Positions 52,974 through 61,746 of a stretch of DNA of 64,000 bases are shown piece after piece. The stretch's first letter is position 1; every line of letters starts with the position of its first letter. A program made the position numbers and the translations under genes. The notes beneath the pieces are model-generated. The model was not told the origin of the DNA. It did no database searches and saw only the letters and a list, made by a program, of their open reading frames with translations. This stretch comes from Oceanobacillus sojae (GTDB lineage: Bacteria; Bacillota; Bacilli; Bacillales; Amphibacillaceae): positions 1-64,000 of the forward strand of contig NZ_BJYM01000014.1 in assembly GCF_007991515.1 (NCBI RefSeq), in the 5' to 3' direction.

Positions 52974-54125
52974 ATGTTCAGGTTAATGAAGACCGTTTTT
53001 CTAGTTGAACGGAAGAACCTGAAATTCAAATCTATTATTTTCATTTTAATTCTTTTCATCATCGGTTCCTTCGTTTACTTGGAAAACAGTCAATTTAGAG
53101 AGCTTGAACCAGGTACTGCTGCAGAAGTTGTTGCATTAAATTCCGCTTTAGACCAGTTTAGAAATGTAGATGCAACCGATTCTGATGTAGCATCTCCGCT
53201 CTATCGGAATCTGATTAGTCAATCGAGTAATCTGGCTAACAGAACGCTGGGATTAGTGATGGAAGATGAAGACACATACATACAAGGTGCCATTGACCTC
53301 ACAGAAGTACGGAATGAGGCTTATGCTCTGGACGGTTTTGAGGAGGTTGCCCAATTTATCCCTGCCTATCGGCAAAACCAGCTGGATGCTGCACTTTTCA
53401 CAGAAATTCAGACTCAGGAAGAAAGGCTGCTTGTTGATAATTCTAACTTCCCGACTTATATTATCCTGTTTCTATTTGCGCTAGGATATGGCTGGTACTT
53501 ATTAGTTGGCATATTCTCATCTGATATCCTGTTGGATGAAACAAATCACAAATCTCTTGTAAATGGTTATCCTCTCTCTACTGCTTCTAAACTATTTGCA
53601 AAGCTATTAAGCTATTTTCTATTTATTTTTTTCTGTTTAGTTTTGACCTTCACCATTGCTATCACTTCAGCTGCTATAATTTACAATATGGATTTAAGTT
53701 ATCCTGTAGCCTTATTTAACGGGAATTATCCAGCAATACCTGTCTGGCAATATATAGGTATCGCCTTCCTTTATTTATTATGCTTGTCACTTGTGGCAAT
53801 CGCCATTTCTATTTTATTAAATTACTGCTTTAAAAACCTGTATATCATTATCTTTGTGCACTTTTTTGTCTTTTTTATCGTGTATCTGCTGCCAGATTTG
53901 GGAAAATGGATGAGTTTTTTACCTTTTAATTATCTTAATTTCCAAACTGTCGCTGATGGAAGCGTTGCAGAAATAACAGGTAATGCAGCAATCACATTAT
54001 CCAATGGATTTCTTACTTTGCTCCTCAGCCTTCTCGTTATATTTCTCTTCATCTATTGGCAGTTTCACCGGAGCCAAACGAAGGAGAGCCGATTGAAGGA
54101 TGATAAAGGAGGGAGGATGTCATGA
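52974..54125 (+). CDS. ABC exporter permease 1
   Basis: A 383-residue ABC-2-type membrane protein. One N-terminal helix (about 20-38), a large extracytoplasmic region (about 40-150), then five helices (about 160-375). GGGGAATAGAC precedes the ATG. Its stop overlaps the next permease start by four bases. With the second permease and ATPase it forms a three-gene exporter of the type used for peptide antibiotics or lipids; the substrate is unknown. Confidence 0.8.
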   Translation: MFRLMKTVFLVERKNLKFKSIIFILILFIIGSFVYLENSQFRELEPGTAAEVVALNSALDQFRNVDATDSDVASPLYRNLISQSSNLANRTLGLVMEDEDTYIQGAIDLTEVRNEAYALDGFEEVAQFIPAYRQNQLDAALFTEIQTQEERLLVDNSNFPTYIILFLFALGYGWYLLVGIFSSDILLDETNHKSLVNGYPLSTASKLFAKLLSYFLFIFFCLVLTFTIAITSAAIIYNMDLSYPVALFNGNYPAIPVWQYIGIAFLYLLCLSLVAIAISILLNYCFKNLYIIIFVHFFVFFIVYLLPDLGKWMSFLPFNYLNFQTVADGSVAEITGNAAITLSNGFLTLLLSLLVIFLFIYWQFHRSQTKESRLKDDKGGRMS

Positions 54126-55321
54126 CTGGATATGTCCATTGGGAGTTGAAAGTTTTTTTCAGCAACCGGAAAAATATCATATTATTTATTTTATTATTAT
54201 TGGCTAGTCTTTACTATGCACTTTATCTGGCACCGAATTATCAGCCGATTGAATCTATTAATAAAAACGAAATCGAAGCAAGATATGAAGACCGGCAAGA
54301 ATTCCTTGATAATGTTGTAATCCGGGAAGGATCCCACCCATTAACGGTATTCGCCTATCAGATTTTTCCAGAATGGAATGAATATGATGGAGCACGCTTA
54401 GATGCTTTAGCAACAGGAGACTTACACACCTATGCTGAAGCAACACAACATTGGTATTCGTATTCTGATGAGATTATTTATCCATCTGGTCAGGACTCTT
54501 TCTTACGTTATACTACAGGTTATTATACGTATGGAAATCGATTTTCCCATTCAGATGGACATTATGCCTATCTGTCTTCTGCTGAGAGATACAGAGAGTA
54601 TGCAAATGCATCCTATGATGTGAGTATACAGATTTTTGAAGAACGTACAGCACTTCAAACGCTTCAGAGACTCCTAGCGTCCAGTCTCCCTTATATTATT
54701 CTGATCGTATGTCTGTTTTTAAGTAACGATATTGTGATGAAGGACAGGCATCATCTGAGTATTGTAAATGGATTTCCGCTCACGCCCTTTAAACGGCTGA
54801 TGCTAAAAGGAGTGGTGGCCTTATTAGGCAGTCTCACATCACTTGTCGTTTTAATTCCTTCATTTCTGATTATCGGTTTCCGGGAAGGATTTGGAACACT
54901 GTCTCTCCCGGTGGTGAGATATCACTTTGAATTTTTAAACCTGGGAACATACGAAAGCATATCCATGGGTTTATTTTTAGTACAAAGCTTTGTCATGATG
55001 TTACTGTGGTTTACGATTATTATCAGTCTTGTATTATTGATGAGTATTGTCTTGAAAAATGAGTTTATTAACCTGACCATCGGTATCATTTTCTTTATTG
55101 AAGCAACTTATTATCAAAGAGGAGCAATTATTGATGCCTGGTTAAGCTATCTGCCGACCTCCTATATACAAATAGGGAATATCGTCAGCGGCTACAGACA
55201 GTATATCCTGGCAATAGATTCTGTAACCATAATAAAAGGACAGCTCGTGCTTCTTGCTGCAGCTCTGCTTATCATTTTACTTATCTGGTTTATAAGCAGA
55301 ATTAAAAGATTAGCAATTTGA
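54122..55321 (+). CDS. ABC exporter permease 2
   Basis: A 399-residue protein with the same plan as permease 1: first helix (about 17-35), long Tyr/Glu/Asp-rich extracytoplasmic part (about 40-180), then five to six helices. The two permeases are probably a heterodimer. Overlaps the previous gene (ATGA). GGAGGGAGG ribosome site. Confidence 0.8.
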   Translation: MTGYVHWELKVFFSNRKNIILFILLLLASLYYALYLAPNYQPIESINKNEIEARYEDRQEFLDNVVIREGSHPLTVFAYQIFPEWNEYDGARLDALATGDLHTYAEATQHWYSYSDEIIYPSGQDSFLRYTTGYYTYGNRFSHSDGHYAYLSSAERYREYANASYDVSIQIFEERTALQTLQRLLASSLPYIILIVCLFLSNDIVMKDRHHLSIVNGFPLTPFKRLMLKGVVALLGSLTSLVVLIPSFLIIGFREGFGTLSLPVVRYHFEFLNLGTYESISMGLFLVQSFVMMLLWFTIIISLVLLMSIVLKNEFINLTIGIIFFIEATYYQRGAIIDAWLSYLPTSYIQIGNIVSGYRQYILAIDSVTIIKGQLVLLAAALLIILLIWFISRIKRLAI

Positions 55322-55342
55322 TGAAAAGCTAGGAGGTATACA

Positions 55343-56248
55343 ATGATTCAATTAAATAATATTGTTGTACAATTTGGAGATAAAAAAGTACTGAACGGGA
55401 TTACCACCACATTTCAGCCCGGTGAAATAATAGGGCTGGTTGCGCCTAATGGAACCGGTAAATCTACTCTTCTTAATGTATTAATGAATTACGTTACACC
55501 GACAAAGGGAGAGGTAACCTTCAAGGAAAGCTATCGGTATGCTAATAAGAAAAAAGAAGCTTATATCCACTCGCTGATTACAATGATGCCTGATCAAAGT
55601 GATTTGTATAACCATTTGAATGGTGTTGATCATTTAAATATTTACCGTCAAATGTGGCATCACTCCTCCATTGATCCAGGCCAGGTCATACAGAGGTTGA
55701 ACATGTCTCATTACATTAAAGATAAAACCTACCAATATTCCTTAGGGATGCGGCAGAGGCTGTGCTTTGCTATGCAGATTGTAGCCAATACTCCTTATAT
55801 GTTAATGGACGAAGTGATGAATGGACTTGATCCCGATAATGTAGAGCTTATTTCCAAGCTGCTGGAGGAAAAAAAGAAAGAAGGAAAAATTATTATTATT
55901 GCCTCTCACCTTTTAGAAAACCTTGAGAAATATGCAGATCGTATTCTCTTTCTAAAAGGCGGCGAATTCATCTATACAAGAGATTACCGGGAAAAAGCTC
56001 CAGATGATGCTGTGTTTCTAAAATTCAGTTCAAGAGAAAATGGGAAGATCATAGAAGAGATAAAGGCTTTTATACCGGATTTAGATTATAAAGAGCTTGC
56101 GAATGAGCGCGTTATTATGGATGTCCATCAGTTTTCAAAAGAGCGGAATTTACAGCTTCAAGAGCATTTAAAAAACAATGTACAGCTTAAAATGGAAATC
56201 GGTCCGCTGGATCTTTTGGATCGTTACAGCTCGTATTATAGTAGTTAG
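55343..56248 (+). CDS. ABC exporter ATPase
   Basis: A 301-residue ABC ATPase: Walker A APNGTGKST, signature YSLGMRQRL as in BcrA/LanF-type exporters, Walker B YMLMDEVMNGLDP with the catalytic Glu but Val in place of the usual Pro, and switch His in ASHLLEN. About 85 C-terminal residues lie beyond the ATPase core. AGGAGGT precedes the ATG; 21 bases after permease 2. Confidence 0.9.
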   Translation: MIQLNNIVVQFGDKKVLNGITTTFQPGEIIGLVAPNGTGKSTLLNVLMNYVTPTKGEVTFKESYRYANKKKEAYIHSLITMMPDQSDLYNHLNGVDHLNIYRQMWHHSSIDPGQVIQRLNMSHYIKDKTYQYSLGMRQRLCFAMQIVANTPYMLMDEVMNGLDPDNVELISKLLEEKKKEGKIIIIASHLLENLEKYADRILFLKGGEFIYTRDYREKAPDDAVFLKFSSRENGKIIEEIKAFIPDLDYKELANERVIMDVHQFSKERNLQLQEHLKNNVQLKMEIGPLDLLDRYSSYYSS

Positions 56249-56326
56249 GTATGGGGCTATAGATCAATGTCTTATCAAAGTGTCCGTGATGAGGCATTGT
56301 GCTTGTATTTGTATAGAAGCCTATTA

Positions 56327-57007
56327 TCAGCTTATATGAATATCCGTTCCATATAAATAAAGATTCAGCCTGCCTGCCACAGATTGAGATGCCAGATTAT
56401 CCCATGATGTACTGTATAATGCCATACCGCCCTGCCTCTGCACTTCCTGAGCCCACGCTTTTGTTACAGCTGCTCCATAGCCTTTACTGCGATAAGCTTC
56501 TTTTGTAAATAGACTGGCCTCATCTGCCTTTACACTTTGTCTCGCACTGCAGCAAATAGAGGCTATAACGTTACCCTCCATTATTACAAAACAAGGCTGC
56601 TTACACTCGAAATCCTCGAAGGTATACGGAAATTGTGATTTTAAGATATCTTTATTTTCATGTGTTATCTGTACAATTTGCGGATAAGATGATTTGTTGA
56701 TTTTATCAGGGAATACGTATGCCGGGCCAGTCCACAGCTGGTTTAATTCATATCCCTGCTGAAAGATTTTGATGATTTCTGCCAGATCAATACTAGAGCT
56801 TTTTTGCAAAATCTTTTCCAATTCTATTATAAAAGAAACAGGCAATGTGTCTGCATACTTTACGACAGAACCTTCCTTGGTGGTCCCGATAAAAACCTTT
56901 GGGGCGGGATCATATGGTGGTTCATTCACAACAGTTATTCTATCTTTACTATCATGTTTAAATAATACATTTATATGGTGATTCATTAATTCCTTATCAG
57001 AATTCAT
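56327..57007 (-). CDS. GNAT-family acetyltransferase
   Basis: A 226-residue protein. Its C-terminal half is a GNAT domain with ADEASLFTKEAYRSKGYG (acetyl-CoA loop) and YSTSWDNLASQSVAGRLN. The N-terminal half is not recognised. Substrate unknown. AGGAGG lies before the ATG. Same strand as the sigma-factor gene 58 bases upstream. Confidence 0.82.
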   Translation of the reverse strand: MNSDKELMNHHINVLFKHDSKDRITVVNEPPYDPAPKVFIGTTKEGSVVKYADTLPVSFIIELEKILQKSSSIDLAEIIKIFQQGYELNQLWTGPAYVFPDKINKSSYPQIVQITHENKDILKSQFPYTFEDFECKQPCFVIMEGNVIASICCSARQSVKADEASLFTKEAYRSKGYGAAVTKAWAQEVQRQGGMALYSTSWDNLASQSVAGRLNLYLYGTDIHIS

Positions 57008-57064
57008 AAAACTCCTCCTGCATGAAAACCCCCACCCTCATACGAGGCCCTTCATTCTATTATT

Positions 57065-57721
57065 TTATGAAGAAAGTAATTCCAATATATTTCCATCAGG
57101 ATCAATAACGTGAAATACAGCACGTCCGGCACCTGTTCTTCTTACTTGAAAATTCTGCGCCTCCAGTTGCCGGTAATAAAAGAATATTTGCATCGGCTGG
57201 GACCCTGCTATTGCTTTAGATAACGCAGGAATGATTTTATCATCTGGAAGAGAGACGCTTTGATTCATCTCGATATCTGCGTTTAATTTCAGTTTTTTTC
57301 TGGAGCGGTGAAGCGCTGTTTTTACCGATTCGTCCCTTACTCTTAACATAGCTGCTATCTCTTTGGAGGTATACCCAAATACATCCTTCAATGTAATCAG
57401 CATAGCCTGCTTCAAAGGTAAGGCAGTAAGTAATGCTTCAATTAAACTGCTGGATTCTATAAAATCATATTCGATACCATGAAAATCCTCATTAAGGTAG
57501 CTTTCTCTTCTATTTTTTCTTTTTTCATCGATATAAAGGTTTTTAGCTACAGTGCATAGAAAAGAGAATGTAAACTCTCTTTCAGGTTCTAATTTTTTCA
57601 GCTGAAAAGTCTTTAGCATTGTTTCCTGTACCAGATCTTCCGCCCGCCAAGGGGAAGCTGATAATTTTAAACAGTATTTATACAACTTGTTAATTTCAGG
57701 CTTTAAGTCCTTAAAAATCAT
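57065..57721 (-). CDS. ECF-like RNA polymerase sigma factor with VOC-like tail
   Basis: A 218-residue protein. Sigma-70 region 2 (about 5-70; PWRAEDLVQETMLKTFQ and FTFSFLCTVAKNLYIDEKRK) and region 4 (about 90-140; ALLTALPLKQAMLITLKDVF then SKEIAAMLRVRDESVKTALH). The last 70 residues are unusual and finish AVFHVIDPDGNILELLSS, which looks like the final strand of a VOC/glyoxalase domain. No anti-sigma gene is adjacent. Divergent, 87 bases apart, from a VOC gene. Confidence 0.8.
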   Translation of the reverse strand: MIFKDLKPEINKLYKYCLKLSASPWRAEDLVQETMLKTFQLKKLEPEREFTFSFLCTVAKNLYIDEKRKNRRESYLNEDFHGIEYDFIESSSLIEALLTALPLKQAMLITLKDVFGYTSKEIAAMLRVRDESVKTALHRSRKKLKLNADIEMNQSVSLPDDKIIPALSKAIAGSQPMQIFFYYRQLEAQNFQVRRTGAGRAVFHVIDPDGNILELLSS

Positions 57722-57808
57722 CTCTTTTCACCTTTTTCAAACTAGATGTAACTTTTACATAAGTATATACGTTATACATAAGAATTTCATCAGAAGGAGG
57801 AATAATGT

Positions 57809-58228
57809 ATGTTTAAAGTTGGAAGTATTTTTATCCCTGTAACTAATATTGAAAAATCTTCAGAATGGTATGAGAAGTATCTTGGAGCAAAGAAAATTGA
57901 CAGCTGGGAAGATGGAGCAGGATTTTATTTACCTATTGGTTCAACACAATTAGCCTTGGTCAAAGTAGAAATTCCGCAGCCCACAGAATTTAATATGAAG
58001 AGAAATAAAAAAAATTCTTACTACAATTTTGTGGTGGCTGATATCGAGATTGCACACCGGCACTTTAAAAGTCAGGGAGCAGCAGTTACCGAAATAGATT
58101 TTTTTGGCGATATGAAATTCTTTGATTTTTTTGATTTAGATGGAAATCCATTTAGTGTGGTGAATGAGGTCGAAGGTTCACCTTTCCATTCGGATAATGT
58201 CAGGGAAATGCAGGAGAAGGAGAAATAA
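57809..58228 (+). CDS. VOC-family protein
   Basis: A 139-residue single-module vicinal oxygen chelate protein: FIPVTNIEKSSEWYEKYLG, FYLPIGSTQLALVKVE, and MKFFDFFDLDGNPFSVVNE at the end. Glyoxalase/bleomycin-resistance-like; reaction unknown. AGAAGGAGG precedes the ATG. Divergent from the sigma-factor gene whose tail resembles the VOC terminus; followed at once by a HAD phosphatase gene. Confidence 0.83.
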   Translation: MFKVGSIFIPVTNIEKSSEWYEKYLGAKKIDSWEDGAGFYLPIGSTQLALVKVEIPQPTEFNMKRNKKNSYYNFVVADIEIAHRHFKSQGAAVTEIDFFGDMKFFDFFDLDGNPFSVVNEVEGSPFHSDNVREMQEKEK

Positions 58229-58233
58229 AAAAT

Positions 58234-58851
58234 ATGAAAAACACCTTTATATGGGATTTAGATGGAACAATCATTGACTCTTACGAAATTATTATAGATA
58301 ACTTGGCAATCGTTGCTGATCAGTGTCATCTTTCATACTCTCAAAAAGAAATCTATCAATATGTTAAATCTAAATCCGTTAACGCATTTATTGATTTAAT
58401 GGCTAACAGCTCTGCTTATGATAAAAATCAACTAAAAACAATGGCTTCTAATCTTAATAATCAGAGAGCCGATGAAATAAAATGTATACCGCATGCAGCA
58501 TATGTTTTAGATTATTTATATGAAAATAATATTCAAAACTTTATTTACACCCACAAGGGAAAATCCACTGCCCATGTACTTGAAAATCTCAATCTGACCC
58601 ATTTTTTCAAAGAGGTTATCACAAGTGAATATGGCTTTGAAAGGAAACCCCATGCGCAAGGGATAGAATATATTATCGACAAATACAAATTAAATAAAGA
58701 TGCCGTATTCTATGTAGGGGACCGGCAAATTGATGCTGATTGTTCCCGAAATGCTGGAGTTAAATCTATTATTTTAACTGACGATTCGGATAGTAGTTTA
58801 TCTGGGGATTATATGATCAGGGATTTAAAAGAGTTAGTGAATTTTATGTAG
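58234..58851 (+). CDS. HAD-superfamily phosphatase (phosphoglycolate phosphatase-like)
   Basis: A 205-residue HAD hydrolase: nucleophile motif WDLDGTIIDS (about 7-16), motif II Thr in FIYTHKGKS, Lys in GFERKPHAQG and motif IV YVGDRQIDADCSRNAGVKS, with a helical cap (about 17-85). Five bases after the VOC gene, so co-transcribed. Substrate unknown. Confidence 0.87.
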   Translation: MKNTFIWDLDGTIIDSYEIIIDNLAIVADQCHLSYSQKEIYQYVKSKSVNAFIDLMANSSAYDKNQLKTMASNLNNQRADEIKCIPHAAYVLDYLYENNIQNFIYTHKGKSTAHVLENLNLTHFFKEVITSEYGFERKPHAQGIEYIIDKYKLNKDAVFYVGDRQIDADCSRNAGVKSIILTDDSDSSLSGDYMIRDLKELVNFM

Positions 58852-58910
58852 TTAATGGACTGGGTATACCAGCCATTAAGCCTGTCCAGATTAAGGCTGG
58901 ATATAAAATA

Positions 58911-58947
58911 TGGCATTCCACAAGTTTACTCAACTTATGGGATGCCA
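58911..58947. terminator. Hairpin between HAD and aminotransferase genes
   Basis: TGGCATTCCACAAGTT and AACTTATGGGATGCCA pair at 15 of 16 positions with a five-base loop, between convergent genes. The tail is only moderately T-rich (ATATTTTATA on the minus strand). A second short CCAGCC/GGCTGG repeat lies at 58869-58900. Confidence 0.6.
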
Positions 58948-58974
58948 TCAACTCTATCATTTGCAATTAATATG

Positions 58975-60132
58975 CTATTTTTTTAATGAGGATAAGAACA
59001 CATCTTGAGCTGCCTTTACCCCGGCACCGCTCTCAAATTGATAAGAGAAGTCCTGCAAGGCTGCTTCAATCAGGGAAACTGCTTGAAGTATATCGCTTGG
59101 GAAACAATATCCCATATGTCCAAATCTAAAAACCTTACCCTGAAGCTGTCCAAGACCACCAGCAAAATCAAGATGATATTTTTTCTTTAAGTGTGTTAAA
59201 AAGTCGGAAAGATCCAACCCCTTTGGAGCACAGATTGTCGTTAAGGTTGGTGAGGCATGCTCATCACTTGTTAACAAGTCAATGGAAAGAGCTCTCATAG
59301 CTTCCCGAACCATATTTTTCATGACTTCATGACGTTCTACTGTTTTCGAAAATCCGCCCTCTTCCTCAATTAAATCACAAACCGCAGATAATCCCATAAT
59401 CAATGAAATCGCAGGTGTATTAGGTGTCATTGACTTTGCGTCCCACTCACGATAGCTTAACAGATTTAAATAATAGACAGTCGTATCATTCATTTCTATC
59501 ACCTTCCAGGCCCTGTCACTTACAGCTACAAAGGCAAGGCCCGGTGGAAGCATAATTGCTTTTTGAGAGCCTGTTACTAAAATATCGATTCCCCATTTGT
59601 CCATCTCTGCAGGGGCGCCACCGATACAGCTCACACCATCAACAATAAATAAAGCATCTGAATTCTCGTGTACTGCCTCTGCCAGTTGATCAACTGGATT
59701 TAGAATTCCTGTCGAAGTTTCATTATAAGTCGCAAAAACAGATTTGATACCGGACAAGGGCTTTAAAAAGTTTGCAAGCTCTTCTTTTGTACAAGCTTCG
59801 CCCCAGTTCTTCTCAAGTTTATGAACATGCAGGCCATGTTTCTCGCATATCGAAACGAAATAGTCTCCAAAAGCACCTATTGTAACAACAACTACTTCAT
59901 CACCAGCTGAGGCAGTATTGGCTACAGCTGCTTCTAATGCTGCCGTCCCGCCTGAAGGAAGAAGCATAATATTCTGCTTCGTTCCAAAAATGGTTTTGAC
60001 ACGTTCCGTTGTTTCCCGATACAGTTTGGTAAATTCCTCTGTACGATGGCTGATCATATCTTGCGCCATCGCCAATTCCACTTTTTTAGGAATTGGAGTA
60101 GGTCCAGGATGTCTAAGAATATTGGAATACAT
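58975..60132 (-). CDS. Class V aminotransferase (alanine-glyoxylate type)
   Basis: About 385 residues, fold-type I PLP enzyme: HPGPTPIPKKVELAM start, LLPSGGTAALEAAV, VDGVSCIGGAP, and PLP Lys in TGSQKAIMLPPGL. Related to serine/alanine-glyoxylate aminotransferases and PucG. ATG 60132 lies seven bases after AAGGGG; the ATG-like start 19 codons upstream is not supported. Substrates uncertain. Confidence 0.87.
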   Translation of the reverse strand: MYSNILRHPGPTPIPKKVELAMAQDMISHRTEEFTKLYRETTERVKTIFGTKQNIMLLPSGGTAALEAAVANTASAGDEVVVVTIGAFGDYFVSICEKHGLHVHKLEKNWGEACTKEELANFLKPLSGIKSVFATYNETSTGILNPVDQLAEAVHENSDALFIVDGVSCIGGAPAEMDKWGIDILVTGSQKAIMLPPGLAFVAVSDRAWKVIEMNDTTVYYLNLLSYREWDAKSMTPNTPAISLIMGLSAVCDLIEEEGGFSKTVERHEVMKNMVREAMRALSIDLLTSDEHASPTLTTICAPKGLDLSDFLTHLKKKYHLDFAGGLGQLQGKVFRFGHMGYCFPSDILQAVSLIEAALQDFSYQFESGAGVKAAQDVFLSSLKK

Positions 60133-60314
60133 AACTTTTCCCCTTTCCATAATTTCGTTCATGTTTTGCACATTTAAGTAAATTCTCAATTATATGAATC
60201 TATGCTAAAAATATTATCACTGTTTAATTATAAAGTATAGTTTGTTCTGTTAATGGGATTTAGGGAGATTATGAAAAAACCTTTTCCAATTACTCCGAGA
60301 ATGTAACGGCTATT

Positions 60315-60878
60315 TTATTTATTCTCAAACTTTTCCACTGCCGCTCCCAGTGAACCTTCAAAATGCCCCAGTGCCCAATCATGCCCTGCCTGATTAAATG
60401 AGGCAACTGCATCTTGGTACACAACAATACGAAACCCCTTATTATAGGCATCCACTGCTGTATGAAGCACACAAATATCGGTGCATACTCCTAACAGGTG
60501 TACTTCTTCAATATTTCTTTCCCTCAATTTTATTTCTAAATCTGTTCCTGCAAAAGCGGAATATCTCGTTTTATCCATGTAATATACGTTTTCTTTATTA
60601 CTGTTTATTTCATATATTTCCTGCAACCGGCCATATAAATCTCTCCCGTTTGTGCCCCGGATATTATGAGGCGGAAACAGCTTCGATTCTGGGTGATAAG
60701 GATCATCTTTATCATGAACGTCAACGGCAAAAACTGTGTAATCACCATCATTGATAAATTGCTCCGTTAACGAAACAATGGTATTTTCTAGATCCTGTCC
60801 GGGCTTACCACAAGTTAAAGCGCCGTCCTCTGCTACAAAATCAACTGTGTAATCAATATTTATCAATGCTTTTTTCAA
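60315..60878 (-). CDS. Isochorismatase-like cysteine hydrolase (nicotinamidase-like)
   Basis: A 187-residue hydrolase with the triad Asp9, Lys103 (MDKTRYSAF) and Cys136 (GVCTDICVLHTA), and metal-site residues in VDVHDKDDPYH. Best match is PncA-type nicotinamidase (YueJ-like), converting nicotinamide to nicotinate for NAD salvage. TTG start six bases after GAGGAA. Confidence 0.87.
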   Translation of the reverse strand: MKKALINIDYTVDFVAEDGALTCGKPGQDLENTIVSLTEQFINDGDYTVFAVDVHDKDDPYHPESKLFPPHNIRGTNGRDLYGRLQEIYEINSNKENVYYMDKTRYSAFAGTDLEIKLRERNIEEVHLLGVCTDICVLHTAVDAYNKGFRIVVYQDAVASFNQAGHDWALGHFEGSLGAAVEKFENK

Positions 60879-60950
60879 GGGTTATTCCTCATTTCTTATA
60901 GTGATTTATCGTTTACAGCGATAGAACACAATTTAATTGAATTTGCTTAT

Positions 60951-61562
60951 CTATGCTTCAGACAAGGTCTCAATACATATAGTAATAGCTCTCTTCAAAT
61001 CATCATGACTCCAGCTCGGTATCTTCCCATGTTCAATCGCAAGCTCATGAGATGCAGGGATATGGATAAAACCAGCTGGAAGACCGAGATTGTTCGTTTT
61101 CGTATAATGCAATGCTTGATACATCACATGATTACATAGGTAAGTCCCCGCCGTGTTGGAAATTTCCGCCGGAAGTCCTTGTGCTTTCAGCTGTTGGACC
61201 ATTCTGCTGATTGGTAAAGTAGAGAACATTCCGTCTGCTCCATCCTCCCAGATGACTTCATTATCCGGTTTGTGCCCCTGATTATCCTTTGGTCCGTCAT
61301 TCACATTAATAGCAATGCGTTCGGGATTAATTTTGAATCTGCCGCCGGCAAGACCAAGAGAGATAATTGCATCCGGCTTTGTCTCTTCAATTAATTGCAG
61401 GAGTTGTTTTCCTGCCTTATGGAAATCTACAGATAGTATATGGGAAGTAATCGTGTAATCTCCAATTGCTGCCTCATTTAATTCTTCTGCAATTTTCATT
61501 GTTGGATTAATGGAGAAATCAAGAAAAGGTTCAAATCCTGTTAATAATAGCTTCTTTGTCAT
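60951..61562 (-). CDS. pcp: Pyroglutamyl-peptidase I
   Basis: About 203 residues, C15 cysteine peptidase. Catalytic Glu81 (NPERIAIN), Cys143 (NTAGTYLCN) and His167 (FIHIPAS) are all present, with TGFEPFLDFSINPT at the N-terminus. It removes N-terminal pyroglutamate from peptides. ATG 61562 follows GGCAGGTG; the GTG three codons upstream overlaps that site. Confidence 0.94.
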   Translation of the reverse strand: MTKKLLLTGFEPFLDFSINPTMKIAEELNEAAIGDYTITSHILSVDFHKAGKQLLQLIEETKPDAIISLGLAGGRFKINPERIAINVNDGPKDNQGHKPDNEVIWEDGADGMFSTLPISRMVQQLKAQGLPAEISNTAGTYLCNHVMYQALHYTKTNNLGLPAGFIHIPASHELAIEHGKIPSWSHDDLKRAITICIETLSEA

Positions 61563-61657
61563 ATGCTGCACCTGCCTTGTTTTTCTTCCAGTATAACATA
61601 CTGTGAATTATGTTTATCTGGATGTAAACCCCAAATACATAACCTGAATACTTTATC

Positions 61658-61709
61658 TTGACATTTAACGATATATCGCTTATTATTATCATTAACGATA
61701 TATCGTTAA
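61658..61709 (+). promoter_or_regulatory. PadR promoter with two palindromic operators
   Basis: TTGACA (61658-61663), 17 bases and TATTAT (61681-61686). TTAACGATATATCGCTTA (61665-61682) fills the spacer and TTAACGATATATCGTTAA (61692-61709), a perfect 18-bp palindrome, covers the start region. Centre spacing is 27 bases. Confidence 0.8.
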
Positions 61710-61746
61710 CTTCGAAGCAAAAAATAATAATCAGGAGGAATCTATT

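Noticed and set aside
55343-56248. ABC signature YSLGMRQ taken as degenerate
   Set aside because: SLGM variants are normal in BcrA/LanF-type exporters, so this alone is not evidence of inactivity.
58869-58900. CCAGCC/GGCTGG repeat as a separate terminator of the HAD gene
   Set aside because: The stem is only six bases with an awkward internal repeat and no T-run; the longer hairpin at 58911 is the better candidate.
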